From positions 17,529 through 81,528 of the forward strand of contig DFTB01000003.1 in NCBI GenBank assembly GCA_002382975.1: 64,000 bases of DNA, written 5' to 3'. Position 1 is the first letter of the stretch, and each line of letters begins with the position of its first letter. The notes under the pieces were generated by a model. The model was not told the origin of the DNA, ran no database searches, and worked only from the letters and a program-made list of their open reading frames with translations. This DNA comes from Fibrobacter sp. UBA4223 (GTDB lineage Bacteria > Fibrobacterota > Fibrobacteria > Fibrobacterales > Fibrobacteraceae). Of the stretch, positions 36,820-44,933 are shown one piece after another. A program made the translations under genes and the position numbers.

Positions 36820-36930
36820 GCACCGCCAGGTGCCCACGAAAATAAACTGCAAAACCAAAGCCTTGCGACCAGAGTGTGGCAGTTTATTGAGTGTGGGGTA
36901 GGTGTTAGGGAGGGCGGAAGCCTTCCCTAG
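36820..36930 (+). repeat. Three-hairpin element, copy 2
   Basis: Hairpin 1 is GCACC-GCCA-GGTGC (36820-36833). Hairpin 2 is AATAAACTGC (36841-36850) with GCAGTTTATT (36879-36888) and a 28-nt loop, flanked by CCAC/GTG(T)GG. Hairpin 3 is TAGGGAGGGC-GGAA-GCCTTCCCTA (36906-36929), a GNRA-type loop. It differs from copy 1 by paired changes in hairpin 2 (CGTCC/GGACG becomes TGC/GCA). It ends 7 nt before the mqnC stop on the other strand. Confidence 0.6.
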
Positions 36931-36936
36931 TCGCCA

Positions 36937-37971
36937 TTAGTCGAAGTTTAAAGAACGGCGGTACGGCGTAAAACCGGCGTTCTTGATGAAGGCTTCCGCT
37001 TCTGCGATGGAGGTGAGTCCGTGGTTCTGGAGCACGTTTTCCTCTATCACAATGCTGTTGATGTCGTCGGCGCCGCAGTGGAGCCCAAGCTCTCCCAGCG
37101 AAAGGCCCATGCCCAAGAGCGACACCTCGATGTGGGGAATATTGTCCAGGTACAGGCGGGAAAGGGCCAGCAGTTTCAGGTATTCGTCGCCCCGCACGTG
37201 CCTAATCGGGAATTTGTCCGTTTGCGGTTGGAAGGTCCATACCACAAAACTCTTGAATCCGTGCGCGGCGTCCTGCGTGTGGCGTACGTATTCCAGGTGT
37301 TCGACGATTTCTTCGGCGGTTTCGCAACTCCCGAACACGATGTTGGCGCTTCCGGGGAGTCCCTTCTTGTGGCAGGCGGCAAGAGTGTCACACCATTGTT
37401 TGGCGGGGAGTTTTTTCGGTGATAGGATTTGACGCATGCGGTCGCTGAGTATTTCGGCTCCGGCGCCCGGTACGGAACTGAGGCCCGCCTCTTTCAGAAT
37501 GTCCAGCAGTTCGTCGAGCTCCATCTTGTTGAATTCGGCGATACGGACAAGTTCAACTGGAGAGAATCCACGCACCTTCACGCCCATTTCTCGGGTGAGC
37601 ATGTTCAAAACATCGGTATAGTAGCTAAGCGGAATCTCCCTGTTCACGCCGCCCTGCAAAAAGATCTGGTCGGCCCCTTTGGCCTTTGCCTCCAGTGTTT
37701 TCTGCCGGATTTCGTCCAAACTAAGCACGTAGGCCTCGGGGCTCTTGGCCGGTCTGCAAAAGCTGCAGAAACTGCAGGTGATTTCGCACACGTTGGTGTA
37801 GTTCACGATGCGGAAAGCCGTGTAGCCCACCCTGTTGCCGGGATTGACTCTGTGGCGAACCATGTCGGCGGCCTCTGCCACCTGGGTCCACGGGGCGTTT
37901 TTCAGCAAATCCAATGCCTCGGCGGGGGAGAGGCGAATGCCTTCGACGGTCTTTTGCAGTAGGGGGTTCAT
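36937..37971 (-). CDS. mqnC: Cyclic dehypoxanthinyl futalosine synthase
   Basis: 344 residues from ATG 37971; the frame is open 100 codons further but that part is low-complexity and has no start signal. MqnC is a radical SAM enzyme that cyclises dehypoxanthine futalosine in the futalosine route to menaquinone. C62-x3-C66-x2-C69 (CEITCSFC) binds the [4Fe-4S] cluster. QIFLQGGVN, GAEILSDRMRQILSPKKL and the VWTFQPQ motif are typical of MqnC rather than MqnE. Other mqn genes are not in the window, so the pathway is scattered. TATCTTGCA lies 5 nt before the ATG instead of a Shine-Dalgarno. Confidence 0.9.
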   Translation of the reverse strand: MNPLLQKTVEGIRLSPAEALDLLKNAPWTQVAEAADMVRHRVNPGNRVGYTAFRIVNYTNVCEITCSFCSFCRPAKSPEAYVLSLDEIRQKTLEAKAKGADQIFLQGGVNREIPLSYYTDVLNMLTREMGVKVRGFSPVELVRIAEFNKMELDELLDILKEAGLSSVPGAGAEILSDRMRQILSPKKLPAKQWCDTLAACHKKGLPGSANIVFGSCETAEEIVEHLEYVRHTQDAAHGFKSFVVWTFQPQTDKFPIRHVRGDEYLKLLALSRLYLDNIPHIEVSLLGMGLSLGELGLHCGADDINSIVIEENVLQNHGLTSIAEAEAFIKNAGFTPYRRSLNFD

Positions 37972-38406
37972 TGAGGTGCAAGATAGAAAAGAAGAAAGGG
38001 GGCCGAGGGAGTGTGTGGAATGTGAAATGTAGAGTGTGGTGTGAGAAATCTGAATTTTGAAATACGCAAAATGTGCGTAAAATGTGTGTGAAATGAATTT
38101 TCTGTTTTGCAGGAAACTGCATTTTCGGAAATACAGACACTGAGAACTAGTAGTAAGGGTGGTGGTCAAGAAGCTGGCAAAGGTGTCTATTTCCCTGATT
38201 TTAAAGCAAAATTTGAGCAACCTACGCAAAAATAGCGTTAAAAATAAAGAAATTTTGTCAAATTCTAGCAAACCCGTTGATTTGGTCTTTCCCTTATTCT
38301 AAATTCCCCTACGACTATAAATCCTAACCCCTAACCTACGACGATAGCGGCAGTCATTAGAACCAACAATTCTTTCGTCTTTCGTCTCTCGTCTTTCGTC
38401 TAAAAT
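37972..38406. other. Divergent spacer between mqnC and the aldolase gene
   Basis: 435 nt without a supported gene. It holds GTGTGGAATGTGAAATG-type degenerate sequence near mqnC (38010-38060), an A/T-rich centre that probably contains the divergent promoters, a CCTAACCCCTAACC tract (38325-38338) and a tandem TTTCGTC repeat at 38368-38401 ending 5 nt before the aldolase ATG. Confidence 0.6.
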
Positions 38407-39348
38407 ATGTACTACGAAAGCATCAAAGTTCTCGACTGCACCATCCGCGACGGCGGCCTGGTGAACAAGCACGATTTTTCTCTGGAATTTGTGCGTCGCC
38501 TCTACACCCTCCTCTCTGCAGCCGGCATCGACTACATGGAAATGGGCTACAAGAATTCTCCCGAACTTTTCGACCCCAAGGAATATGGTCCCTGGAAGTT
38601 CTGCGACGATGACCTGCTGTGGAAAGTGAAGGACGGTATCGATTCCAAGATCAAGATGGCGGTGATGGCCGACGTGGGCCGCGTGAATATGGACGCCGTG
38701 AAACCCGCCAGTGAAAGTCCTTACCAGATGTTCCGCGTGGCAAGCTATGTGAAGAACATCGACAAGGGTATCGACATGGTGAATACCTTCCACGAAATGG
38801 GTTACGAGACCACTCTCAACATCATGGCGGTGAGCCGTGACCGCGGTCCGGAACTGGACGAGGCGCTCCACCAGGTGCAAGAGGAATGCAAGGCCGACGT
38901 GCTTTATCTCGTCGACAGTTTTGGAGCATTCTATCAAGAAGACATCGATAAGGAACTGGCCCGTTACAAGAGCATCGTGAAGAACAAGAAGTTTGGCTTC
39001 CACGGGCACAACAACCAGCAGCTGGCCTTTAGCAACACCATCCAGGCCATCATCAACCACGTGGATTACCTGGACGGCTCCGTGTCTGGCATGGGCCGTG
39101 GCGCAGGCAACTGCACTACGGAACTGCTGCTCAGTTTCTTGAAGAATCCCAAGTACGACCTGCGTCCGGTACTGGATGCCATCCAGGAACTGTTCTTGCC
39201 GCTCCGCGACAAGTACGAATGGGGTTACATTATCCCGCAGATGATTACGGGCATGCTGAACCGCCATCCGCAAGATGCTATTGCCATCCGCAAGACCGAG
39301 GACAAGGACAACTACCGCAAGTTCTACGACCACATGATGAACGACTAA
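38407..39348 (+). CDS. HMGL-type aldolase (4-hydroxy-2-oxovalerate aldolase-like)
   Basis: 313 residues, a TIM-barrel of the HMG-CoA lyase/DRE-metallolyase superfamily. LDCTIRDGG at 9-17 supplies the catalytic Arg and metal-binding Asp, and FHGHNN near 197-202 the metal-binding His pair. LYLVDSFGAF and VDYLDGSVSGMGRGAGNC complete the barrel signature. Enzymes of this family cleave or form carbon-carbon bonds of 2-oxo acids; the closest pattern is the 4-hydroxy-2-oxovalerate aldolase group, but no dehydrogenase partner is adjacent. In several gut bacteria similar proteins sit in surface-sugar loci, so the substrate is open. No Shine-Dalgarno precedes the ATG. A palindrome follows the stop. Confidence 0.82.
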   Translation: MYYESIKVLDCTIRDGGLVNKHDFSLEFVRRLYTLLSAAGIDYMEMGYKNSPELFDPKEYGPWKFCDDDLLWKVKDGIDSKIKMAVMADVGRVNMDAVKPASESPYQMFRVASYVKNIDKGIDMVNTFHEMGYETTLNIMAVSRDRGPELDEALHQVQEECKADVLYLVDSFGAFYQEDIDKELARYKSIVKNKKFGFHGHNNQQLAFSNTIQAIINHVDYLDGSVSGMGRGAGNCTTELLLSFLKNPKYDLRPVLDAIQELFLPLRDKYEWGYIIPQMITGMLNRHPQDAIAIRKTEDKDNYRKFYDHMMND

Positions 39349-39357
39349 GAGATGAAT

Positions 39358-39389
39358 GTCACACCGGCAAGCAAGCTTGTCGGCGTGAC
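39358..39389. repeat. GTCAC...GTGAC palindrome after the aldolase gene
   Basis: GTCAC/GTGAC, CCG/CGG and CAAG/CTTG pair around a CAAG loop with two mismatches. It may act as a terminator or be another REP-like unit; the T-run is weak. Confidence 0.5.
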
Positions 39390-39474
39390 TGAGTCGAAAA
39401 TCGTGGGATTGAGCCCGTAGGGCGAAAGACCAATGATTAGGAGCCGAGTGTCGCGATGTCCACGTCATTATCAT

Positions 39475-39506
39475 CGTCATTCCCCGCTTGACGGGGAATC
39501 CGCTAG
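39475..39506. repeat. REP-like palindrome
   Basis: ATTCCCCG and CGGGGAAT form a palindrome flanked by CGTC and CCGCTAG, a variant of the ATTCCGGG units at 10129 and 14398. It lies just upstream of the methyltransferase gene. Confidence 0.5.
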
Positions 39507-39541
39507 AAAAAAGGCTATATTAAAGTCGATTGACTAGTTTA

Positions 39542-40540
39542 ATGGACATATTCCGCATTGCGGCAGACAAGCGGTCATCTCTTTTAGAGGTGACCGACGC
39601 TTGCCGTTTATTCAACGGGGTTGGGGATGGTTTTCCAGGAGTGACGCTGGACCGTTTCGGCGACCGCTATCAGTTGCAATTCTTTTCTGCAGACGCGGCG
39701 AAGGATTACGAACAAATTAAGAGCGCCGTTTTGGACTTGTTCCAACCGGGGTTTCTGGTAGCGAAATTCCGTACCGATCCTTCGGGCCGTTCGCTGGAAC
39801 ACCCCCGTATGGATGTGGTGGCGGGCTCGGCGGAACTTGCCCGCGGGACTGTCCGCGAAGGCAAGGCTCGCTTTTACGTGGACCTCTTAGACACGGTGAA
39901 TCCGGGGCTGTTCCTGGACATGCGGGATGTACGCCTGGAAGTTTGCGAGCGGTTCGGTCAAATGTCTTCGGCCGGTGCGTCCGGTAGCGACGTAGTCGCC
40001 GAAGGTTCTGGTCGGGAGCTTCGATTCTTGAACTTGTTCAGCTACACCTGTTCCTTTTCGGTTCATGCCCGCTTGGGTGGCGCCGAAGTCGCCACCAACG
40101 CCGACATCAGCGGAAAGATTTTGGACAAGGGCCGTGAAAACTATGCCTTGAACGGCCTGGACCTGCGCCCTGGAGAATTTTTCAGGGGCTCGGCCCTGGA
40201 GTATGTCCCTTGGGCCTTGAAGAAGGGACTCAAGTTCGACGGAATCGTGCTGGACCCGCCCAGCTTTGCCCGGTTCAAGGGCGGCAATTTTAATGTGCGG
40301 GAACACCTGCTGCCTCTGGTATCGGAGTGCGCGGGCCTCTTGAATGCCGGCGGTTTTTTTATGGTAAGTTCCAACTACAGCGAGTTCGTTCTGGAAAAAT
40401 TTTCGGCAGATGTCCTTTCGGCGGTCCGTAGCGTGTGCTCCAAGGCCCGTACGGCCTGGAAACGCTCCCAGGGCGTAGACTTTCCCGGTGCAGGACTCTC
40501 TAAGGAAAGTTCCCTGGTGGCAACACTGGTGGAAGTTTAG
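39542..40540 (+). CDS. RlmI-like class I rRNA methyltransferase
   Basis: 332 residues from ATG 39542. The N-terminal ~75 residues resemble the substrate-binding part of RlmI-type enzymes (VTDACRLFNGVGDGFPGVTLDRFGD). VNPGLFLDMRDVR near 118 corresponds to the KTGFFLDQR motif. The SAM-binding Rossmann motif is FLNLFSYTCSFSVHARLGGA near 165-185, and IVLDPPSFAR near 235-244 is the catalytic-loop motif. Relatives methylate cytosine or guanine of 23S rRNA; the exact base cannot be read here. The stop overlaps the convergent sigma-54 regulator stop by 3-4 nt. A TTG four codons upstream is a possible but weaker start. Confidence 0.85.
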   Translation: MDIFRIAADKRSSLLEVTDACRLFNGVGDGFPGVTLDRFGDRYQLQFFSADAAKDYEQIKSAVLDLFQPGFLVAKFRTDPSGRSLEHPRMDVVAGSAELARGTVREGKARFYVDLLDTVNPGLFLDMRDVRLEVCERFGQMSSAGASGSDVVAEGSGRELRFLNLFSYTCSFSVHARLGGAEVATNADISGKILDKGRENYALNGLDLRPGEFFRGSALEYVPWALKKGLKFDGIVLDPPSFARFKGGNFNVREHLLPLVSECAGLLNAGGFFMVSSNYSEFVLEKFSADVLSAVRSVCSKARTAWKRSQGVDFPGAGLSKESSLVATLVEV

Positions 40541-41982
40541 TCTTCTACCGCAATCTGGAGTTCTTTGAGCTTGCGCCACAGGGTGGCGCGGCTGATGCCC
40601 AGTCGCTTGCAGACTTCGGTCTTATTGTTCTTGCAGACGCTCAGGGCATGCAATATGTGCCTGCGTTCCATCTCTTCGAGGGAAAGAATTTCGCTTTCGT
40701 CTTCGTCGCTTTCGCCCTTATTGCGACCCGACTCTTGCTTGGGCGAGGTGTTCGAAGATTGCAACGGAATGGCTGCCACTTCCTTCGTTTCGCTTTTCTG
40801 GTGGGCGATGGCCAGCGTCTTTTCGCGAGCTTCTTCTTGCACGCTTTCGGGCAAGTCTTCGAGCCTAATTATACCGTCTTCGGAAAGCACAATGGCGTGC
40901 TCCACGATATTTTCCAGCTCGCGGATGTTTCCGGGATAGGCGTACTTGGAAAGGGCGTACTGCGCCGCCGGCTCCAATTCCTTAATTTCTTTGCCGGTAG
41001 CTTCCTGGTTCTTTAAGACAAAGTAACGTACCAGCGTCGGTATCACCACACGCCGTTCCCTGAGGGGCGGCAGGTGCAGGTGGAAGGTGTTAAGCCTGTA
41101 GTACAGGTCTTCGCGGAAGTTCCCCTGTTCCATGGCCTGCTGAAGGTCGCGGTTGGTGGCCGCCACGATACGCACGTCCAGGTAGCGGGCTTCGGTCTCA
41201 CCGACGCGACGGATTTCGTGGCTCTGTAAAAAGCGCAAAAGCTTGACCTGAGTAGCGGGGGAGAGCTCGCCCACTTCGTCCAGGAACAGCGTGCCGCCGT
41301 TGGCGGATTCAAAAAGGCCTTTCTTGTCGGCGGTAGAACCCGTGTAGGAGCCCTTCTTGCTACCGAAGAGTTCGCTTTCGATCAGGTTTTCGGGAATGGC
41401 ACCGCAGTTTACCGCCACGAAGGGGGAACTAGCCCGCTTGCTGTAGCGGTGGATGACGTTGGCCAAAAACTCCTTGCCAGAGCCGGATTCGCCGGTAATC
41501 AGGACGGTACTCGTGGTGGGGGCAATCTTGTAAACCGTCTTGAGGATTTTCCGCATCTCGGGGGTGTCTCCCAGGAGGCTGTCCAAAACCTGGGATTCCA
41601 TAAGCTGGTGGGTGGAGTTGTTCTGCTGTTGTGCCTGGATTTTCTTGGCGATATCCTCCAGCTGCTCTACGGTAGCGGGTTTCATCAAGAAACTGTTGGC
41701 GCCTCTCGCTATGGCGCTGGTGGCGCCCGGCCAGTTCTTGCTGTCGCACAGCACAAAGATCTCGATGCCGGGGTTCTTCTCCTTTAAGAAGCTGACCATG
41801 TCCATGTTGGAATGGGTCAAAAGGGGAACCTCTATAAACGCAAGGTCTATAGAGTCCTTCTTGACAAGAGGCATTAGGGATTCCCTGTCGCTGCAGAGGA
41901 TAAGTTCCGTGTCCTTTAAGGACCAGGAGCGCCGGATGTCGCTGATAAAGGAATCGTCTAAATCGGCGATCAGAATATTCAT
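40537..41982 (-). CDS. Sigma-54-dependent response regulator with Glu at the phosphosite
   Basis: 481 residues in three domains. The receiver (1-~120) keeps the acidic pocket (D7, D9, D10) and the Lys in FLMKPA, but the phospho-acceptor position is Glu51 in DLAFIEVPLL where Asp is expected. The AAA+ domain (~135-370) has Walker A GESGSGKE, Walker B TLFLDEVGEL and the sigma-54 contact loop as GSYTGS instead of the usual GAFTGA. The C-terminal Fis-type helix-turn-helix (~435-478) ends in ISRATLWRKLKELQ. It is last in a kinase-receiver-activator operon, 3 nt after the receiver stop. Glu may mimic phosphorylation, so control could come through the separate receiver; this is inference. Confidence 0.9.
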   Translation of the reverse strand: MNILIADLDDSFISDIRRSWSLKDTELILCSDRESLMPLVKKDSIDLAFIEVPLLTHSNMDMVSFLKEKNPGIEIFVLCDSKNWPGATSAIARGANSFLMKPATVEQLEDIAKKIQAQQQNNSTHQLMESQVLDSLLGDTPEMRKILKTVYKIAPTTSTVLITGESGSGKEFLANVIHRYSKRASSPFVAVNCGAIPENLIESELFGSKKGSYTGSTADKKGLFESANGGTLFLDEVGELSPATQVKLLRFLQSHEIRRVGETEARYLDVRIVAATNRDLQQAMEQGNFREDLYYRLNTFHLHLPPLRERRVVIPTLVRYFVLKNQEATGKEIKELEPAAQYALSKYAYPGNIRELENIVEHAIVLSEDGIIRLEDLPESVQEEAREKTLAIAHQKSETKEVAAIPLQSSNTSPKQESGRNKGESDEDESEILSLEEMERRHILHALSVCKNNKTEVCKRLGISRATLWRKLKELQIAVED

Positions 41983-41985
41983 GGA

Positions 41986-42360
41986 TTAGCTGTGGCTCTT
42001 GATGATTTCGTCCACCTTGTCGCGGAGGGCCTGCAAGTCTATGGGTTTGTTGAATGTGGCGGCAACATCAAAATGCTGGGCGGTCACCAGGTAGTCATCG
42101 GCGGCAGTGCGTCCGCCACCGCTCACGGCGATGGTCCGGTCGCTCATGCCCATGCGGCGTAAGTCCAAAATGACTTCGTAACCATCTACGTCGGGCATGA
42201 TGATGTCGGTAATGATGACATCGTATTTCTTGTTCTGGTAGAGAGCCTTGCCTTCTTTTCCGTTGGCGGCGGTTTCCACTTCGTAACCCTTGATTTCCAA
42301 TGCGGACTTGAGCATCAGATTGAATTGGGTGTCGTCATCAATAATTAGAACTGTGGACAT
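41986..42360 (-). CDS. Stand-alone receiver (CheY-like) protein
   Basis: 124 residues from ATG 42360, supported by AGGGGA upstream. It is a single receiver domain: acidic residues D8-D10 (LIIDDD), phospho-acceptor Asp52 in IITDIIMP, and Lys in FNKPI near 106. There is no output domain. The start lies inside the 3' end of the kinase gene (23-nt overlap), so the two are co-translated. It probably accepts phosphate from the kinase and passes or competes for it with the sigma-54 regulator downstream. SGGGRTAADDYLV near 82-94 replaces the usual short loop. Confidence 0.92.
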   Translation of the reverse strand: MSTVLIIDDDTQFNLMLKSALEIKGYEVETAANGKEGKALYQNKKYDVIITDIIMPDVDGYEVILDLRRMGMSDRTIAVSGGGRTAADDYLVTAQHFDVAATFNKPIDLQALRDKVDEIIKSHS

Positions 42361-44710
42361 TTTGTTCCCCTTGAGATTCGTTATACAGTGACCAATATAG
42401 ATTAAAAATAGTTCCTTCGCCAAGCCTTGTCTGCACGGTTAGATAGGCATTTCCCTCTTTTAGCAGGCGAAGCGCCGAAGAAAGACCCAGGCCCAGTCCC
42501 TCGCCAGGAGCCTTGGTGGTAAAGAAGGGCGAGAAAATTCGTTCCAGCGTGTTGGAATCCATGCCGGTACCCGTGTCCGCTATGGTGAACTTGGCGTAAT
42601 TTCCCGGTGGGATAGGCGGGGCGTAGGGCGTAATCAGCTGATGGACCAAGGATTCTTTTTCTAGCCCGAAGGTCAGGGTTCCGCCCATCTCCTTCATGGC
42701 GAAGAGGGCATTGTTGGAAAGGTTGCTGATAATGCGGTCCAGGGCGGCGGGGATTCCCGAAATGCGGATGGACTTGTCCATCTTGCTGGAACTGATGGAA
42801 ATGTTCGGCGGAAGGGTCAGGGAAAGCTTTTTCTTCACGTCGTCGATTATCATGTAAGGGGCGAAAACGATGACGTCGCCGGAACTCTTGGCCTGGCCGC
42901 GGATGGTGTTCAGCAGTTCTTCTAGCGAGACTTTCCCCCGCTGGGCGGCCTTGGTGGCTTCTGCCACGAAGTTTCCGGCGGTGAGCACCTTTTTCTTGAT
43001 GCCTTCGTCAACTTCTTCGGACTGGATGGTGCCAAGCATTTCCGATGCCAGCTGGCAGAATCCGATTTGGGACCCCAGGATGTTGTTGTAGTCGTGGGCG
43101 AAGGCTCCGCAAAGAGTGCCCAGCTCTTCGAGCCTGGAATGGATGTTCTTTTGTTCTTGGAGAATGTTCCTTTCCCTTTCTACGCGCTTCTGGTCGGTCA
43201 TGTCTATCTTGATACCGATGACCTTGTAGGGCGAATGTTTGGAAAGGATGGGGATAAACATGTTCTCGAAAATGGACACAAATTTTCCGGCGTTGATTTG
43301 CACGTTGGCTTCGTCTTCGGAAATTTCTACGCCGTCCAGAAGTTCATAGCTGGTGTGGCTGTTGGGGTTGCCTTTTTCGCGGGCTTCCAGTTCGTAGCTT
43401 GAAATGCTTTCGGCGTTGTCTGTGGTATGGAACAGGTTGCCCCGTTTTTGCAAGTCCCGCTGGTTTTGCGCCATATAGACGCCGTGCTCGTTCTTGGCCC
43501 AGAATTGGAAGGGGAGCGCATTGATGAGGGTGTTGAGGAACGATTCGTTTTCGTTGGATTTTTTCTGGGAACTGTCCAGACGGTCCTGGTAACGCAGCAA
43601 GTCCTGTTTGTATTCGGCGAACTGGGCGTTCAGGGATTCGATACGCTGCTTGTACATTAGGGAATTGCTCTGGTCACTGAGCAAAAGCACGTTGCTGAAC
43701 GTGGTCAAGGACTTTTGGATACGGTAGATGCTCACATTGAAGGAGTGCTGCTCGTTCAAAATCTTGACATTGACATTACTCTTGCTGCCTTCGTGTTTGA
43801 TATCCAGCCCGGGCAGCAGATCCTGGATTTTTTTCTTTTGCATGTCGGTTTCGGTCATGCGGAAAAGGGTTTCAGCCGCGGGGTTTGCCGTGATGATGTT
43901 CCCTTCGTTGTCAAAGGAAAAGTAGCAGTCGCCTACGTCTTTCCGCAACTTGTCCAAGAACCAGAAGGCGCTCTTGTTCCTGAAAGATATGGAGGTGTAG
44001 TATTGCCCGCAGATAATGGTCAGGAATAGGTACGAGAACTGGTACCACAGCATAAAGTGGCTGGTCTGTCCGCGCTGGATGAAGGGAATAAAAAAGTCGA
44101 AGAGCAGGGGGATGATGACGAAGAAGGCGAGGGCGCCTGTCATGTAGATGCTGATCTGGCTTTGGGCCTGGTCGCTGGTGCGCAGGGCATTCCGCAGCAA
44201 CACAAAGATGCTGCGGAGCAGTTCCGGGAAAACGAAGATGAAAAAGAAGATGCTGAACAGTACGAAATTCGGCCGGTGAGCGAAGGGTTGGTGCCCGAAC
44301 AGCGAAAAGTCGGTAATGAGGGCTGGGCGCAAGCATAAAATTGCTGTTGAAACGGCTGCCAAAACGACGCCGAAAATATTGAAAATATTCCAGAGAAGGT
44401 TGGATTTTGAATGGAGGTTCAATAGGGCCACCTTGTAGATGGTATTGCCCGCCTGTATCCAGACCATAGCCTGTAGCCCAAATACGATTTGCCCGCCAAG
44501 ACCGGGGTGGTTACCGCTAAAGAACAGCGTGCCTACAAAGGCAAGCAGATTCCAGGCGATGATGGTGATTACCAGGTAGCGGACAGCAAAAGGGAGCGAT
44601 GAAACTTTGATTTTTTGCCCCATCATGGTGGAATACGTGGCGGCAAGGATAATTGCGACCAGGGAGAGCACTAGGGTGATGGGCGACTGGACAAACAAGG
44701 TCTCGTTCAT
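42338..44710 (-). CDS. Membrane hybrid-free sensor histidine kinase with PAS domains
   Basis: 790 residues. The N-terminal ~250 residues carry seven to eight predicted membrane helices, like 7TM-type sensor kinases. A PAS domain follows (~265-345, FDNEGNIITANPAAETLF), then a coiled coil and a second PAS (~390-500) ending in a PAC-like IGIKIDMTDQKR. The dimerisation/phosphotransfer motif is GAFAHDYNNILG with His near 538. The ATPase domain has the N box NLSNNALFAM, DTGTGM and GEGLGLGLSS. It should autophosphorylate and donate to the receiver encoded just downstream. The stimulus is unknown. There is no Shine-Dalgarno; TATATTTAC lies 7 nt before the ATG. Confidence 0.92.
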   Translation of the reverse strand: MNETLFVQSPITLVLSLVAIILAATYSTMMGQKIKVSSLPFAVRYLVITIIAWNLLAFVGTLFFSGNHPGLGGQIVFGLQAMVWIQAGNTIYKVALLNLHSKSNLLWNIFNIFGVVLAAVSTAILCLRPALITDFSLFGHQPFAHRPNFVLFSIFFFIFVFPELLRSIFVLLRNALRTSDQAQSQISIYMTGALAFFVIIPLLFDFFIPFIQRGQTSHFMLWYQFSYLFLTIICGQYYTSISFRNKSAFWFLDKLRKDVGDCYFSFDNEGNIITANPAAETLFRMTETDMQKKKIQDLLPGLDIKHEGSKSNVNVKILNEQHSFNVSIYRIQKSLTTFSNVLLLSDQSNSLMYKQRIESLNAQFAEYKQDLLRYQDRLDSSQKKSNENESFLNTLINALPFQFWAKNEHGVYMAQNQRDLQKRGNLFHTTDNAESISSYELEAREKGNPNSHTSYELLDGVEISEDEANVQINAGKFVSIFENMFIPILSKHSPYKVIGIKIDMTDQKRVERERNILQEQKNIHSRLEELGTLCGAFAHDYNNILGSQIGFCQLASEMLGTIQSEEVDEGIKKKVLTAGNFVAEATKAAQRGKVSLEELLNTIRGQAKSSGDVIVFAPYMIIDDVKKKLSLTLPPNISISSSKMDKSIRISGIPAALDRIISNLSNNALFAMKEMGGTLTFGLEKESLVHQLITPYAPPIPPGNYAKFTIADTGTGMDSNTLERIFSPFFTTKAPGEGLGLGLSSALRLLKEGNAYLTVQTRLGEGTIFNLYWSLYNESQGEQNVHSSNY

Positions 44711-44717
44711 AGCTATT

Positions 44718-44726
44718 GTAAATATA
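44718..44726 (-). promoter_or_regulatory. TATATTTAC box before the kinase gene
   Basis: On the minus strand TATATTTAC ends 7 nt before the kinase ATG. The same box occurs before the genes at 976 and 19390. Confidence 0.35.
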
Positions 44727-44933
44727 ACTTCATTTTAAAAAATGTGACGAAAATCGCAATGTGATTTCTGTTACATTGAAAAATGGAATATTCTTTCTAC
44801 TATTAGCACATGATGGGATTGCGGAAAACGGGACCTGATTTTGTGAAAAACCTCGCCACTAATGCTTTTTTTGCAAATTTTATGGTGGCCTTTACGGGCT
44901 TGATGCTCTATTTGGTGGCATTTTAGGCGTTTT

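Noticed and set aside
36628..36930. 100-residue plus-strand frame across the small unit and three-hairpin element
   Set aside because: It runs through a terminator and structured repeat and has no ribosome-binding site.
37972..38271. 100-codon N-terminal extension of mqnC
   Set aside because: The extension is His/Ser/Phe-rich, unlike any MqnC, and the normal N-terminus begins at ATG 37971.
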